In this document: one piece after another, positions 57,221-64,000 of the stretch
Position numbering within the stretch: position 1 is the stretch's first letter
How the letters are laid out: every line of letters begins with the position of its first letter
Assembly: GCF_031456275.1 (NCBI RefSeq)
Contig: NZ_JAVDUI010000001.1
Span: 248,001 to 312,000 of the forward strand
Direction: 5' to 3'
Source: Falsarthrobacter nasiphocae
GTDB lineage: Bacteria > Actinomycetota > Actinomycetes > Actinomycetales > Micrococcaceae
Length of the DNA: 64,000 nt
Program-made: the position numbers and the translations under genes
The notes under the pieces: model-generated
What the model saw: the letters and a program-made list of their open reading frames with translations, nothing else
Databases searched by the model: none
What the model was told of the DNA's origin: nothing

Positions 57221-58039
57221 ATGACACATTCGCCCGCCACCGGCTCCCCCGACCCACGCGCCACCGGCCCCCTCGCCGGCTTCGACGAGACGAGCGAGGC
57301 CGCGTTCCGCCCCTATTCCTTCGACGCCCCTGGCCCGCGCGAGGGCCGCACCGGCGTCCTCGTGATCCACGGCTTCACCGGCTCGCCCACCTCGGTCGCC
57401 CGGTGGGCGCGGACCTTCGCGGACGCGGGCTTCAGCGTGCGCCTGCCCCTCCTGCCGGGGCATGGGACGACGCCGGATGAGCTTCGGCGCAGCCACCGCC
57501 GCGAGTGGGTCGAGGCGGCCGCTGCCGCGCACGCCGAACTGGCGGAGACGTGCGACCGGGTCGTCGTCGCAGGCCTGTCCATGGGCGGCACGCTCGCCCT
57601 CCACCTCGCGGAGACGCTCGATGTCGCGGGGGTCATCCTCGTCAACCCCGCCCTCGTGCTGCGCGAGGCGGCCGCCCGCCTGGCGCCCGCCCTGCGGTTC
57701 GTGGTGCCTTACACGAGCGGGATCAGCAACGACATCGCCCGCCCCGGCGCCGACGAGCGCGCGTACTCCCGCACGCCAGTGGCCGCCGTCGCCCAGCTTG
57801 TGGCGCTCATCCGCGAGACGCGCGCCCGGCTCGAGTCCGTCTCCGCCCCCGTGCTCCTCTTCGTCTCGGAGACGGACGCCGTCCTGCCGCCGGCGAGCGC
57901 GCAGGCGGTGCGGGACGGCGTGCGGTCGGACCTCGTTCGCGTGGTGCGCCTGCCGCGCTCGTACCACGTGGCGACGATGGACTACGACGCGCCGCTCATC
58001 GAGGCTCAGAGCGTCGCGTTCGTGCGCTCGCTCGCTTAA
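57221..58039 (+). CDS. Alpha/beta hydrolase, carboxylesterase-like
   Basis: 272 aa from ATG 57221 (a GTG two codons earlier is possible). GVLVIHGFTGSPTS is the oxyanion-hole region, VVVAGLSMGGTLALHLAE carries the nucleophile Ser in GLSMG, and SETDAVLPP and SYHVATMD give the catalytic Asp and His. This pattern matches carboxylesterase Est30/monoglyceride lipases. Divergent from plsC, so a lipid-ester substrate is plausible but not shown. TAGAGA at 57192-57197 may be its -10. Confidence 0.9.
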   Translation: MTHSPATGSPDPRATGPLAGFDETSEAAFRPYSFDAPGPREGRTGVLVIHGFTGSPTSVARWARTFADAGFSVRLPLLPGHGTTPDELRRSHRREWVEAAAAAHAELAETCDRVVVAGLSMGGTLALHLAETLDVAGVILVNPALVLREAAARLAPALRFVVPYTSGISNDIARPGADERAYSRTPVAAVAQLVALIRETRARLESVSAPVLLFVSETDAVLPPASAQAVRDGVRSDLVRVVRLPRSYHVATMDYDAPLIEAQSVAFVRSLA

Positions 58040-58194
58040 GCCGGGCAGGGCGGCTCGCCGGGCCTGACTGGCCAGAGCGCCCGACGGCGTCCCGATCGGC
58101 GCGGCCCCGCCGTCGCGGGCCCGAACAGGGCCTGGGGCGGTCTGGGCCTGGACCGGTCAGACCCCGAGGCCGTCAGCGGCTGGACCGGTCCACG

Positions 58195-59199
58195 TCACGG
58201 CCTGTGGGACTCCCCGCCCGCGAGCGCTGAACGGCGCGCGCTCTCCGCGGCGCCCACGAGCCCGGCGTCCGCGCCGAGGTCCGCGAGGACCACCTCGGCC
58301 ACGGGCCTGAACCCGCGCCCCGTGAGGTTCTTGGCGAGGGCCTCCCGCGCGGGGCGGAGGAGCAGCTCGCCGGCGGAGGACAGCCCGCCGCCGATGACGA
58401 AGCGGCCGGGGTCAAGGGCCGCGGCCAGGTTGGCGAGGCCGATGCCCAGCCACTCGCCCACCTCTTCGACGAGCTCCTGGCAGAGCGGGTCCCCCTCGAG
58501 GGCGACGCGCGTGACGAGAGCGCCGTCCACGCGGCGGCCCTCCCGTGACGCGGCCTCCGCGAGCGCCTGGACCCGGGGGCCGCCGGACTCGAACATCTCC
58601 CGCCCCAGGCGGCCGAGCGCGTTGCCGGACGCGTACTGCTCCCAGCACCCCCGGTTGCCGCACTCGCACACGTGCCCGCGCGGAACGAAGATCTGATGCC
58701 CGAACTCGCCTCCGACGCCCCAGCGGCCGCGCTCCAGCTGGCCGTCGTTGACGATCGCGCCGCCGATGCCCGTGCCGAGGGTGATGACGACGAGCCGCGT
58801 CTCGCCCTGCCCCGCCCCGAACTGGGACTCGGCCACGGCGGCGGCGTCGGCGTCGTTCATGACGATCACGGGGCGCCCAAGGCGAGCCTCCAGGGAGGCG
58901 CGGAGGGGCTCGTTGCGCCAGGCGAGGTGCGGGGAGAAGAGGACCGTGGAGTTCGTGAGGTCCATCCAGCCGGCCGCCCCGACGCCCACGCTCGAGACGC
59001 AGGAGTCCGCCGCGAGCTCGTCGACGAGGGTCGCGATGACGTTCTCGACCTCGCGCGGGGAGCTGCCCGGGGTCGGCAGGACGAGCTTCCGGCGGATCGT
59101 CCCGTCGCTCGCCACAAGGCCTGCGGCGATCTTCGTGCCGCCGATGTCAATGCCGATGGCGTCGCATGCGGCGTCTGCGGCGGAGTCTTTCTGAGTCAT
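58195..59199 (-). CDS. glk: ROK family glucokinase
   Basis: 334 aa. IGIDIGGTKIAAGLV (phosphate site), NDADAAAVAESQFG (catalytic Asp), LGTGIGGAIVNDGQL, EFGHQIF and the ROK zinc site CECGNRGCWEQYAS. A second glucokinase beside PpgK at 18036. TAGACT on the minus strand (59214-59209) nine bases before the ATG fits another short-leader start. The gap on its 3' side has two CTGGACCGGTC repeats. Confidence 0.93.
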   Translation of the reverse strand: MTQKDSAADAACDAIGIDIGGTKIAAGLVASDGTIRRKLVLPTPGSSPREVENVIATLVDELAADSCVSSVGVGAAGWMDLTNSTVLFSPHLAWRNEPLRASLEARLGRPVIVMNDADAAAVAESQFGAGQGETRLVVITLGTGIGGAIVNDGQLERGRWGVGGEFGHQIFVPRGHVCECGNRGCWEQYASGNALGRLGREMFESGGPRVQALAEAASREGRRVDGALVTRVALEGDPLCQELVEEVGEWLGIGLANLAAALDPGRFVIGGGLSSAGELLLRPAREALAKNLTGRGFRPVAEVVLADLGADAGLVGAAESARRSALAGGESHRP

Positions 59200-59340
59200 A
59201 GGGTCCCCAGTCTAGTGACACCGTCTCAGGGCACAGATTCAGCGATCCGCCAGCCTCCCCGGCGTAGAGTGAGACCTACGTGACAATTCGCAGGAACAAT
59301 GACGTGCCCGCGCACCCTTGACCGAGGAGAAGAGAACGCC

Positions 59341-61152
59341 ATGCAGGAAGTGTCGACCCCCCAGGAGACCGACATCCCCCGCTCGTGGAATTGCTCCGAG
59401 CTGCTCGAACGCCAGGCGGCCTCTCCTGAGAACCCGCCCCTCTTCTCGGTCCGCACCGGTGAGGACGGGTGGCGGGACATCTCGGCGTCCGAGTTCCGCG
59501 ACCTCGTGGTCGCGCACGCCAAGGGCCTGGTCGCCCAGGGCATCAAGCCCGGGGACCGGATCGGCATCATGGCGAACACCCGCTTCGAGTGGGTCCTCAT
59601 GGACTTCGCCATCTGGTATGCGGGCGCCGTGTCCGTCCCCGTCTACGAGTCCTCTTCCCCCAGCCAGGTCGCCTGGATCCTTGAAGACTCGGGCGCGGTC
59701 GGCATCGTCGTCGAGGGCCCGGCGCATGAGAACATCGTGCGCCACGCCGCCACGAGCGCGTCCCTGAAGGACCTCAACCACATCTGGCAGATGGACGACG
59801 ACGGCCTGGCGGAGCTCGTCGACGCAGGCAGGGACGTCCCGGACGAGGAGATCGCCTCCCGCCGGGGCGCCGCCACCCTGGACGACCTCGCGACGATCAT
59901 CTACTCCTCCGGCACGACGGGCCGCCCCAAAGGCTGCCGCCTCACGCACGGGAACTTCGTCCTCCTGTCCGAGTCCGCGCGCGAGGCCATCCCGGAGGTC
60001 GCCCGCTCCGGCGCCCGCACGATCATGTTCCTCCCGCTGGCCCACGTCTTCGCCCGCTACATCTCCGTCCTCGCGGTCCACGCGGGCGTCGTCGTGGCGC
60101 ACACGCCGGACATCAAGAACCTCCTCACGGACCTCCAGTCGTACAGCCCGGACTTCCTCCTCGTCGTGCCCCGCGTGTTCGAGAAGGTCTACAACGGCGC
60201 GGCTGCCAACGCCGAGGCGAGCGGCCGTGGCAAGATCTTCAACGCGGCCGTGGCGACGGCCATCGCCTACTCCAAGGCCCGCCAGGACGGCCGCGTGGGC
60301 CTTGGCCTGCGCGCGCGCCACGCGCTCTTCGACGCGCTCGTGTACCGCAAGCTCCGCACGGCCATGGGCGGGCGCGTGACCCACGCCGTGTCCGGAGGCG
60401 GTCCGCTCGGCGAGCGGCTCGGCCACTTCTTCTCGGGCGTCGGCATCCTCATCCTTGAGGGCTACGGCCTCACGGAGACGACGGCGCCCGTGTCCGTCGG
60501 GGCGCCGTCATCGATCAAAATCGGCACGGTGGGGCTCCCGCTGCCGGGAAACTCCGTGTGGATCGCGGAGGACGGGGAGATCCTCGTCAAGGGCGTCTGC
60601 GTCTTCGAGGGCTACCACAACCGGCCCGACCTCACGGAGGAGGCCTTCGAGGACGGCTGGTTCCGCACCGGTGACGTGGGCACGCTCGACGAAGACGGCT
60701 TCCTGCGCATCACCGGCCGCAAGAAGGAGATCCTCGTGACGGCGGGCGGCAAGAACGTCGTCCCGGGCCTGCTGGAGGACGTGGTGCGGGCCAAGCCGCT
60801 CGTGTCCCAGTGCCTCGTTGTGGGAGACAACCGGCCGTTCGTGGCCGCGCTCGTCACCCTCGACTCGGAGGTTCTGCCGGACTGGCTCAAGCGCAAGGGC
60901 CTGCCCTCGATGACCCCGGCCGAGGCCGCGCAGAACAAGGACGTGCGGGCCGAGGTCGAGTCGTACATCGCCACGGCGAACGAGACTGTGTCCCGCGCCG
61001 AGTCCATCCGTGCGTTCGAGATCGTCGAGGACGACTTCACCGAGGAGTCGGGCCACCTGACCCCCTCGCTCAAGATCAAGCGGGCCAAGGTCATCGAGGA
61101 CTACGACGACGTGGTGGAGCGCATCTACGCTCAGAAGAAGCCGACCTCGTAG
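59341..61152 (+). CDS. Long-chain fatty-acid--CoA ligase (FadD15-like)
   Basis: 603 aa from ATG 59341, preceded by GAGGAGAAGA; TAGAGT at 59265-59270 is a likely -10. AMP-binding signature IYSSGTTGRPKGCRLTHG, LEGYGLTETTAPVS and GWFRTGDVGTLDEDGFLRI (split as GWFRTGDVGTLDEDG), then KKEILVTAGGKNV with the adenylation Lys near KIKRAKV. Activates fatty acids for lipid synthesis or breakdown; long-chain preference is inferred from the family. Confidence 0.92.
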   Translation: MQEVSTPQETDIPRSWNCSELLERQAASPENPPLFSVRTGEDGWRDISASEFRDLVVAHAKGLVAQGIKPGDRIGIMANTRFEWVLMDFAIWYAGAVSVPVYESSSPSQVAWILEDSGAVGIVVEGPAHENIVRHAATSASLKDLNHIWQMDDDGLAELVDAGRDVPDEEIASRRGAATLDDLATIIYSSGTTGRPKGCRLTHGNFVLLSESAREAIPEVARSGARTIMFLPLAHVFARYISVLAVHAGVVVAHTPDIKNLLTDLQSYSPDFLLVVPRVFEKVYNGAAANAEASGRGKIFNAAVATAIAYSKARQDGRVGLGLRARHALFDALVYRKLRTAMGGRVTHAVSGGGPLGERLGHFFSGVGILILEGYGLTETTAPVSVGAPSSIKIGTVGLPLPGNSVWIAEDGEILVKGVCVFEGYHNRPDLTEEAFEDGWFRTGDVGTLDEDGFLRITGRKKEILVTAGGKNVVPGLLEDVVRAKPLVSQCLVVGDNRPFVAALVTLDSEVLPDWLKRKGLPSMTPAEAAQNKDVRAEVESYIATANETVSRAESIRAFEIVEDDFTEESGHLTPSLKIKRAKVIEDYDDVVERIYAQKKPTS

Positions 61153-61321
61153 GCGCGGCTGGCGCAGCAGCGCTGTCAAACTGCGTCAGAATTGATCAAA
61201 CGACGTCAGGAATGAAGCGTGTTTCCGCGGGAAAGACCCGGGGAACATGACGTGGAGAGTTTGAAGTCGACGTAGATCGACAGCCGGGCTCCGGCGAACC
61301 GACCGCACCGTTCACACAGCG

Positions 61322-61366
61322 AAGGGCCCGCGCCCGGCAGAATCACCTGCCGGGCGCGGGCCCTTT
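61322..61366. terminator. Strong bidirectional terminator between fadD and pyc
   Basis: Perfect 19-base arms (61322-61340 and 61347-61365) around AATCAC, with AA and TTT at the outer ends. The rest of 61153-61321 holds no gene; it shows only a small GTCGA/TCGAC inverted repeat at 61267-61282. Confidence 0.95.
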
Positions 61367-61404
61367 CGTGTGGGGCCGGCCCCGTCAGCGGGGCGTCACC
61401 GAGG

Positions 61405-64000
61405 TCAGCGGGGCTCCACCACGAGGATGAGGTCCCCGCCCTGGACCTGCGTCACGCCGCTGACGGCCACGCGGGCCACGGTGCCCGCGATGGGGCTCGT
61501 GATGGACGCCTCCATCTTCATGGCCTCGATCGTCGCGACGGGCTGGCCCGCCTCGACCTCCGCGCCGACCTCTGCCACGGGCGTTACGGCTCCCGCGAAC
61601 GGGGCGGCGACGTGGCCCTCGACGCTCGGATCGGCCTTCTCTGCCGCCTTGACGGTGGACTCCACGGAGCGGTCCCGGATCACCACAGTGCGCTGCTGGC
61701 CGTTGAGCGTGCACATGACGTTGCGCAGGCCCTTCTCGTCCGGCTCGCCCACGGCCTCGAGGGTGGCGATCAGATGCACGCCCTTGGCGAGGGAGATGAC
61801 GTGCTCCTCCCCCGTCTGGAGGCCGTAGAAGTAGTCGCGGCTCGTCAGGACCGACAGGTCCCCGTACGTCTCGCGGACGTCGCGGAAGTCCTTCGTCGGC
61901 CCGGGGAAGAGCAGCGTGTTGAGCGTGGCGCGCCGCTCCTCGCTGGACCCCTCGAGGGCCTTCTTCTCCTCGTCCGTGAGCTCCTTGTCGCTCGCGAGGC
62001 GCACGGTGCGCCCCTTGAGCGCCTTCGTGCGGAACGGCTCGGGCCAGCCTCCGGGCGGGTCGCCGAGCTCCCCGGAGAGGAACGCGATGACGGAGTCCGG
62101 GATGTCGAACTTCTGCGGGTCGGCCTCGAACTCGGCCGGGTCCGTCTTCTGTCCGACCAGCTGGAGGGCGAGGTCGCCGACGACCTTCGAGGACGGCGTC
62201 ACCTTGACGAGGCGGCCCAGGATGCGGTCAGCCGCGGCGTAGGTGTTCTCGATCTCCTCGAACTGCTCGCCGAGGCCCAAGGCGAGGGCCTGCTGGCGGA
62301 GGTTGGAGAGCTGTCCGCCCGGGATCTCGTGCTGGTACACGCGGCCCGTGGGCCCGGCCAGGCCGGACTCGAACGGCTTGTACAGGGTGCGGACGGCCTC
62401 CCAGTAGGGCTCGAGAGCGCCGACCTTCTCCAGGTCCATGCCGGTGTCCCGCTCGGTGTGGGCGAGCGCCGCCACGAGGGCGGACATGCTGGGCTGGCTC
62501 GTCGTGCCGGCGAGGGACGCGCTCGCAACGTCCACGGCGTCGACCCCTGCGTCCACCGCGGCGAGCAGGGTGGCCAGCTGACCGCCTGCAGTGTCGTGGG
62601 TGTGGAGGTGCACGGGGAGGTCGAAGCGCTCGCGCAGGGCGGAGACGAGCTTCGCCGCCGCAGCCGGGCGCAAGAGGCCCGCCATGTCCTTGATCGCGAG
62701 GACGTGAGCGCCGGCGTCGACGATCCGGGACGCGAGGTCCAGGTAATAGTCCAGCGTGTAGAGGTCCTCCGCCGGGTCCAGCAGGTCGCCCGTGTAGCAG
62801 AGGGCGACCTCCGCGACGGCCGTGCCGGTCTCGCGGACGGCGCGGATGGCCGGCTCCATCTGGGAGACGTCGTTGAGTGCGTCGAAGATGCGGAAGATGT
62901 CCACGCCCGTCTCGGCGGCCTCCTGGACGAACGCGCGCGTCACCTCCTCCGGGTACGGGGTGTAGCCGACGGTATTGCGCCCGCGCAGGAGCATCTGAAT
63001 GCACACGTTCGGCAGGGCCTCCCGCAGCTTCGCCAGGCGCTCCCACGGGTCCTCGCCGAGGAAGCGCAAGGCCACGTCGTAGGTGGCCCCTCCCCACGCC
63101 TCGACGGAGAGGAGCTCCGGCGTCAGGCGGGCCACGGCCGGGGCGGCCGCGAGCAGGTCCTTCGTGCGCACGCGGGTGGCCAGGAGGGACTGGTGTGCGT
63201 CGCGGAACGTCGTGTCCGTGACGGCGACGGCGTTCTGCTGGCGCAGGGCCTGGGCGAAGCCCTCCGGGCCCAGCTCGTCGAGACGCTGCTTGGAGCCTGC
63301 GGCGGCGTCGCCGTCCAGCTGCGGCAGCTTGGAGGACGGGTTGATCGAGAGCGGCGGGGTGCCGTGCGGCTGGTTCACGGCGACGTCCGCGAGCCACGTC
63401 AGGATCTTCGTGCCGCGGTCCGCTGAGCTGCGGGCGTTGAGGAGCTCCGGGCGCTCGTCGATGAAGCTCGTGGCCACGTTGCCCGCGAGGAACTCTGCGT
63501 CGTCGAGCACGGCCTGGAGGAACTGGATGTTCGTCGACACGCCGCGGATGCGGAACTCAGCGAGGGCTCGCCGCGCGCGGTGCACCGCCGTCGTGAAATC
63601 CCGGCCGCGGCAGGTGAGCTTGACGAGCATCGAGTCGAAGTGAGGGCTGATCTCCGCGCCCGTATAGACGGTGCCGCCGTCGAGGCGGACGCCGGCGCCG
63701 CCGGCGGAGCGGTAGCCGGTGATGCGTCCCACGTCCGGGCGGAAGCCGTTGGTGGGGTCCTCCGTGGTGATGCGGCACTGGAGCGCGGCGCCCTTGAGGT
63801 GGATGCTCTCCTGCTCGAGGCCCAGGTCGGAGAGGCGCTCCCCCGCTGCGATGCGCATCTGCGCCTGCACGAGGTCGACGTCCGTGATCTCCTCGGTGAC
63901 CGTGTGCTCCACCTGGATGCGCGGGTTCATCTCGATGAACACGTGCTGGCCCGCACGCTCGCCGACCGTGTCCACGAGGAACTCGACGGTTCCGGCGTTG
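61405..64000 (-). CDS. pyc: Pyruvate carboxylase, C-terminal part (N-terminus outside window)
   Basis: Anaplerotic enzyme making oxaloacetate. About 864 residues are visible; the frame is open to the right edge, so the biotin carboxylase N-terminus is missing. In order: end of biotin carboxylase (FIEMNPRIQVEHTVTEEITD), carboxyltransferase TIM barrel with DTTFRDAHQSLLATR and the Lys in LAIKDMAGLLRP, the conserved PYC_OADA region, and the biotinyl domain with EAMKMEAS near the C-terminus. Convergent with fadD across a strong terminator. Confidence 0.96.
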   Translation of the reverse strand, partial: NAGTVEFLVDTVGERAGQHVFIEMNPRIQVEHTVTEEITDVDLVQAQMRIAAGERLSDLGLEQESIHLKGAALQCRITTEDPTNGFRPDVGRITGYRSAGGAGVRLDGGTVYTGAEISPHFDSMLVKLTCRGRDFTTAVHRARRALAEFRIRGVSTNIQFLQAVLDDAEFLAGNVATSFIDERPELLNARSSADRGTKILTWLADVAVNQPHGTPPLSINPSSKLPQLDGDAAAGSKQRLDELGPEGFAQALRQQNAVAVTDTTFRDAHQSLLATRVRTKDLLAAAPAVARLTPELLSVEAWGGATYDVALRFLGEDPWERLAKLREALPNVCIQMLLRGRNTVGYTPYPEEVTRAFVQEAAETGVDIFRIFDALNDVSQMEPAIRAVRETGTAVAEVALCYTGDLLDPAEDLYTLDYYLDLASRIVDAGAHVLAIKDMAGLLRPAAAAKLVSALRERFDLPVHLHTHDTAGGQLATLLAAVDAGVDAVDVASASLAGTTSQPSMSALVAALAHTERDTGMDLEKVGALEPYWEAVRTLYKPFESGLAGPTGRVYQHEIPGGQLSNLRQQALALGLGEQFEEIENTYAAADRILGRLVKVTPSSKVVGDLALQLVGQKTDPAEFEADPQKFDIPDSVIAFLSGELGDPPGGWPEPFRTKALKGRTVRLASDKELTDEEKKALEGSSEERRATLNTLLFPGPTKDFRDVRETYGDLSVLTSRDYFYGLQTGEEHVISLAKGVHLIATLEAVGEPDEKGLRNVMCTLNGQQRTVVIRDRSVESTVKAAEKADPSVEGHVAAPFAGAVTPVAEVGAEVEAGQPVATIEAMKMEASITSPIAGTVARVAVSGVTQVQGGDLILVVEPR

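Overview
This is a high-GC chromosomal window from an actinobacterium. The gene content and order (dcw cluster running through to divIVA, a pknL/Rv2175c pair, glnA-glnE-glnA2, polyphosphate glucokinase, an actinobacterial-type lipoate operon) point to Micrococcales, most like Micrococcaceae (Arthrobacter relatives). The genus cannot be fixed from the sequence alone. Both ends cut genes: lpdA loses its 5' part at the left edge, and pyruvate carboxylase loses its N-terminus at the right edge. No rRNA, tRNA, CRISPR array, integrase or transposase was recognised. No stretch without a gene exceeds 300 bases.

Layout. Bases 1-7060 hold 2-oxoacid dehydrogenase and lipoate genes (lpdA end, sucB with two lipoyl domains, an OsmC protein, a divergent kinase-like gene, lipB-lipA and a DUF4191 membrane protein). 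Bases 7130-15800 hold an RDD membrane protein and the glutamine synthetase block: glnA, then glnE and glnA2 on the minus strand. Between glnA and glnE lies a three-gene cassette of lower GC: a small membrane protein, an ABC ATPase and a permease. A 58-base copy of the glnE 3' end flanks the ABC pair on the left, facing the intact glnE end on the right, which is how a site-specific insertion at a gene end looks. Bases 15880-20480 hold panB, a 60-aa protein, map, ppgK, and a TetR regulator divergent from a membrane protein with twin palindromic operators between them.

Bases 20480-47960 form a long minus-strand run. Read in the direction of transcription it is mraZ, rsmH, ftsL, ftsI, murE, murF, mraY, murD, ftsW, murG, murC, ftsQ, ftsZ, pgeF, yggS, sepF, yggT, divIVA, lspA, rluD, dnaE, hisD, nrdR. 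It makes the peptidoglycan precursor, builds the division ring and drives tip growth. Many junctions overlap by 1-8 bases, so translation is probably coupled. FtsZ carries a long Gln-rich linker with SYGQQ/GYGQQ repeats at an exact 10-residue period.

Bases 48230-61150 hold DUF3040, dinB, a polyprenyl diphosphate synthase, an Rv2175c-type DNA-binding protein, a secreted LysM plus lytic transglycosylase protein with a duplicated domain I do not recognise, the PknL-like kinase with a nine-copy Thr-x-x-Leu-Gly repeat, aroG (class II DAHP synthase), plsC, an alpha/beta hydrolase, a ROK glucokinase and an acyl-CoA ligase. Pyruvate carboxylase closes the window.

The best leads are the cassette at the glnE end, the low-complexity repeats in FtsZ and PknL, the duplicated domain in the transglycosylase, and an array of MraZ-type boxes upstream of mraZ. 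Several genes also have a TAnnnT hexamer only 6-9 bases before the start codon, suggesting common leaderless transcription.
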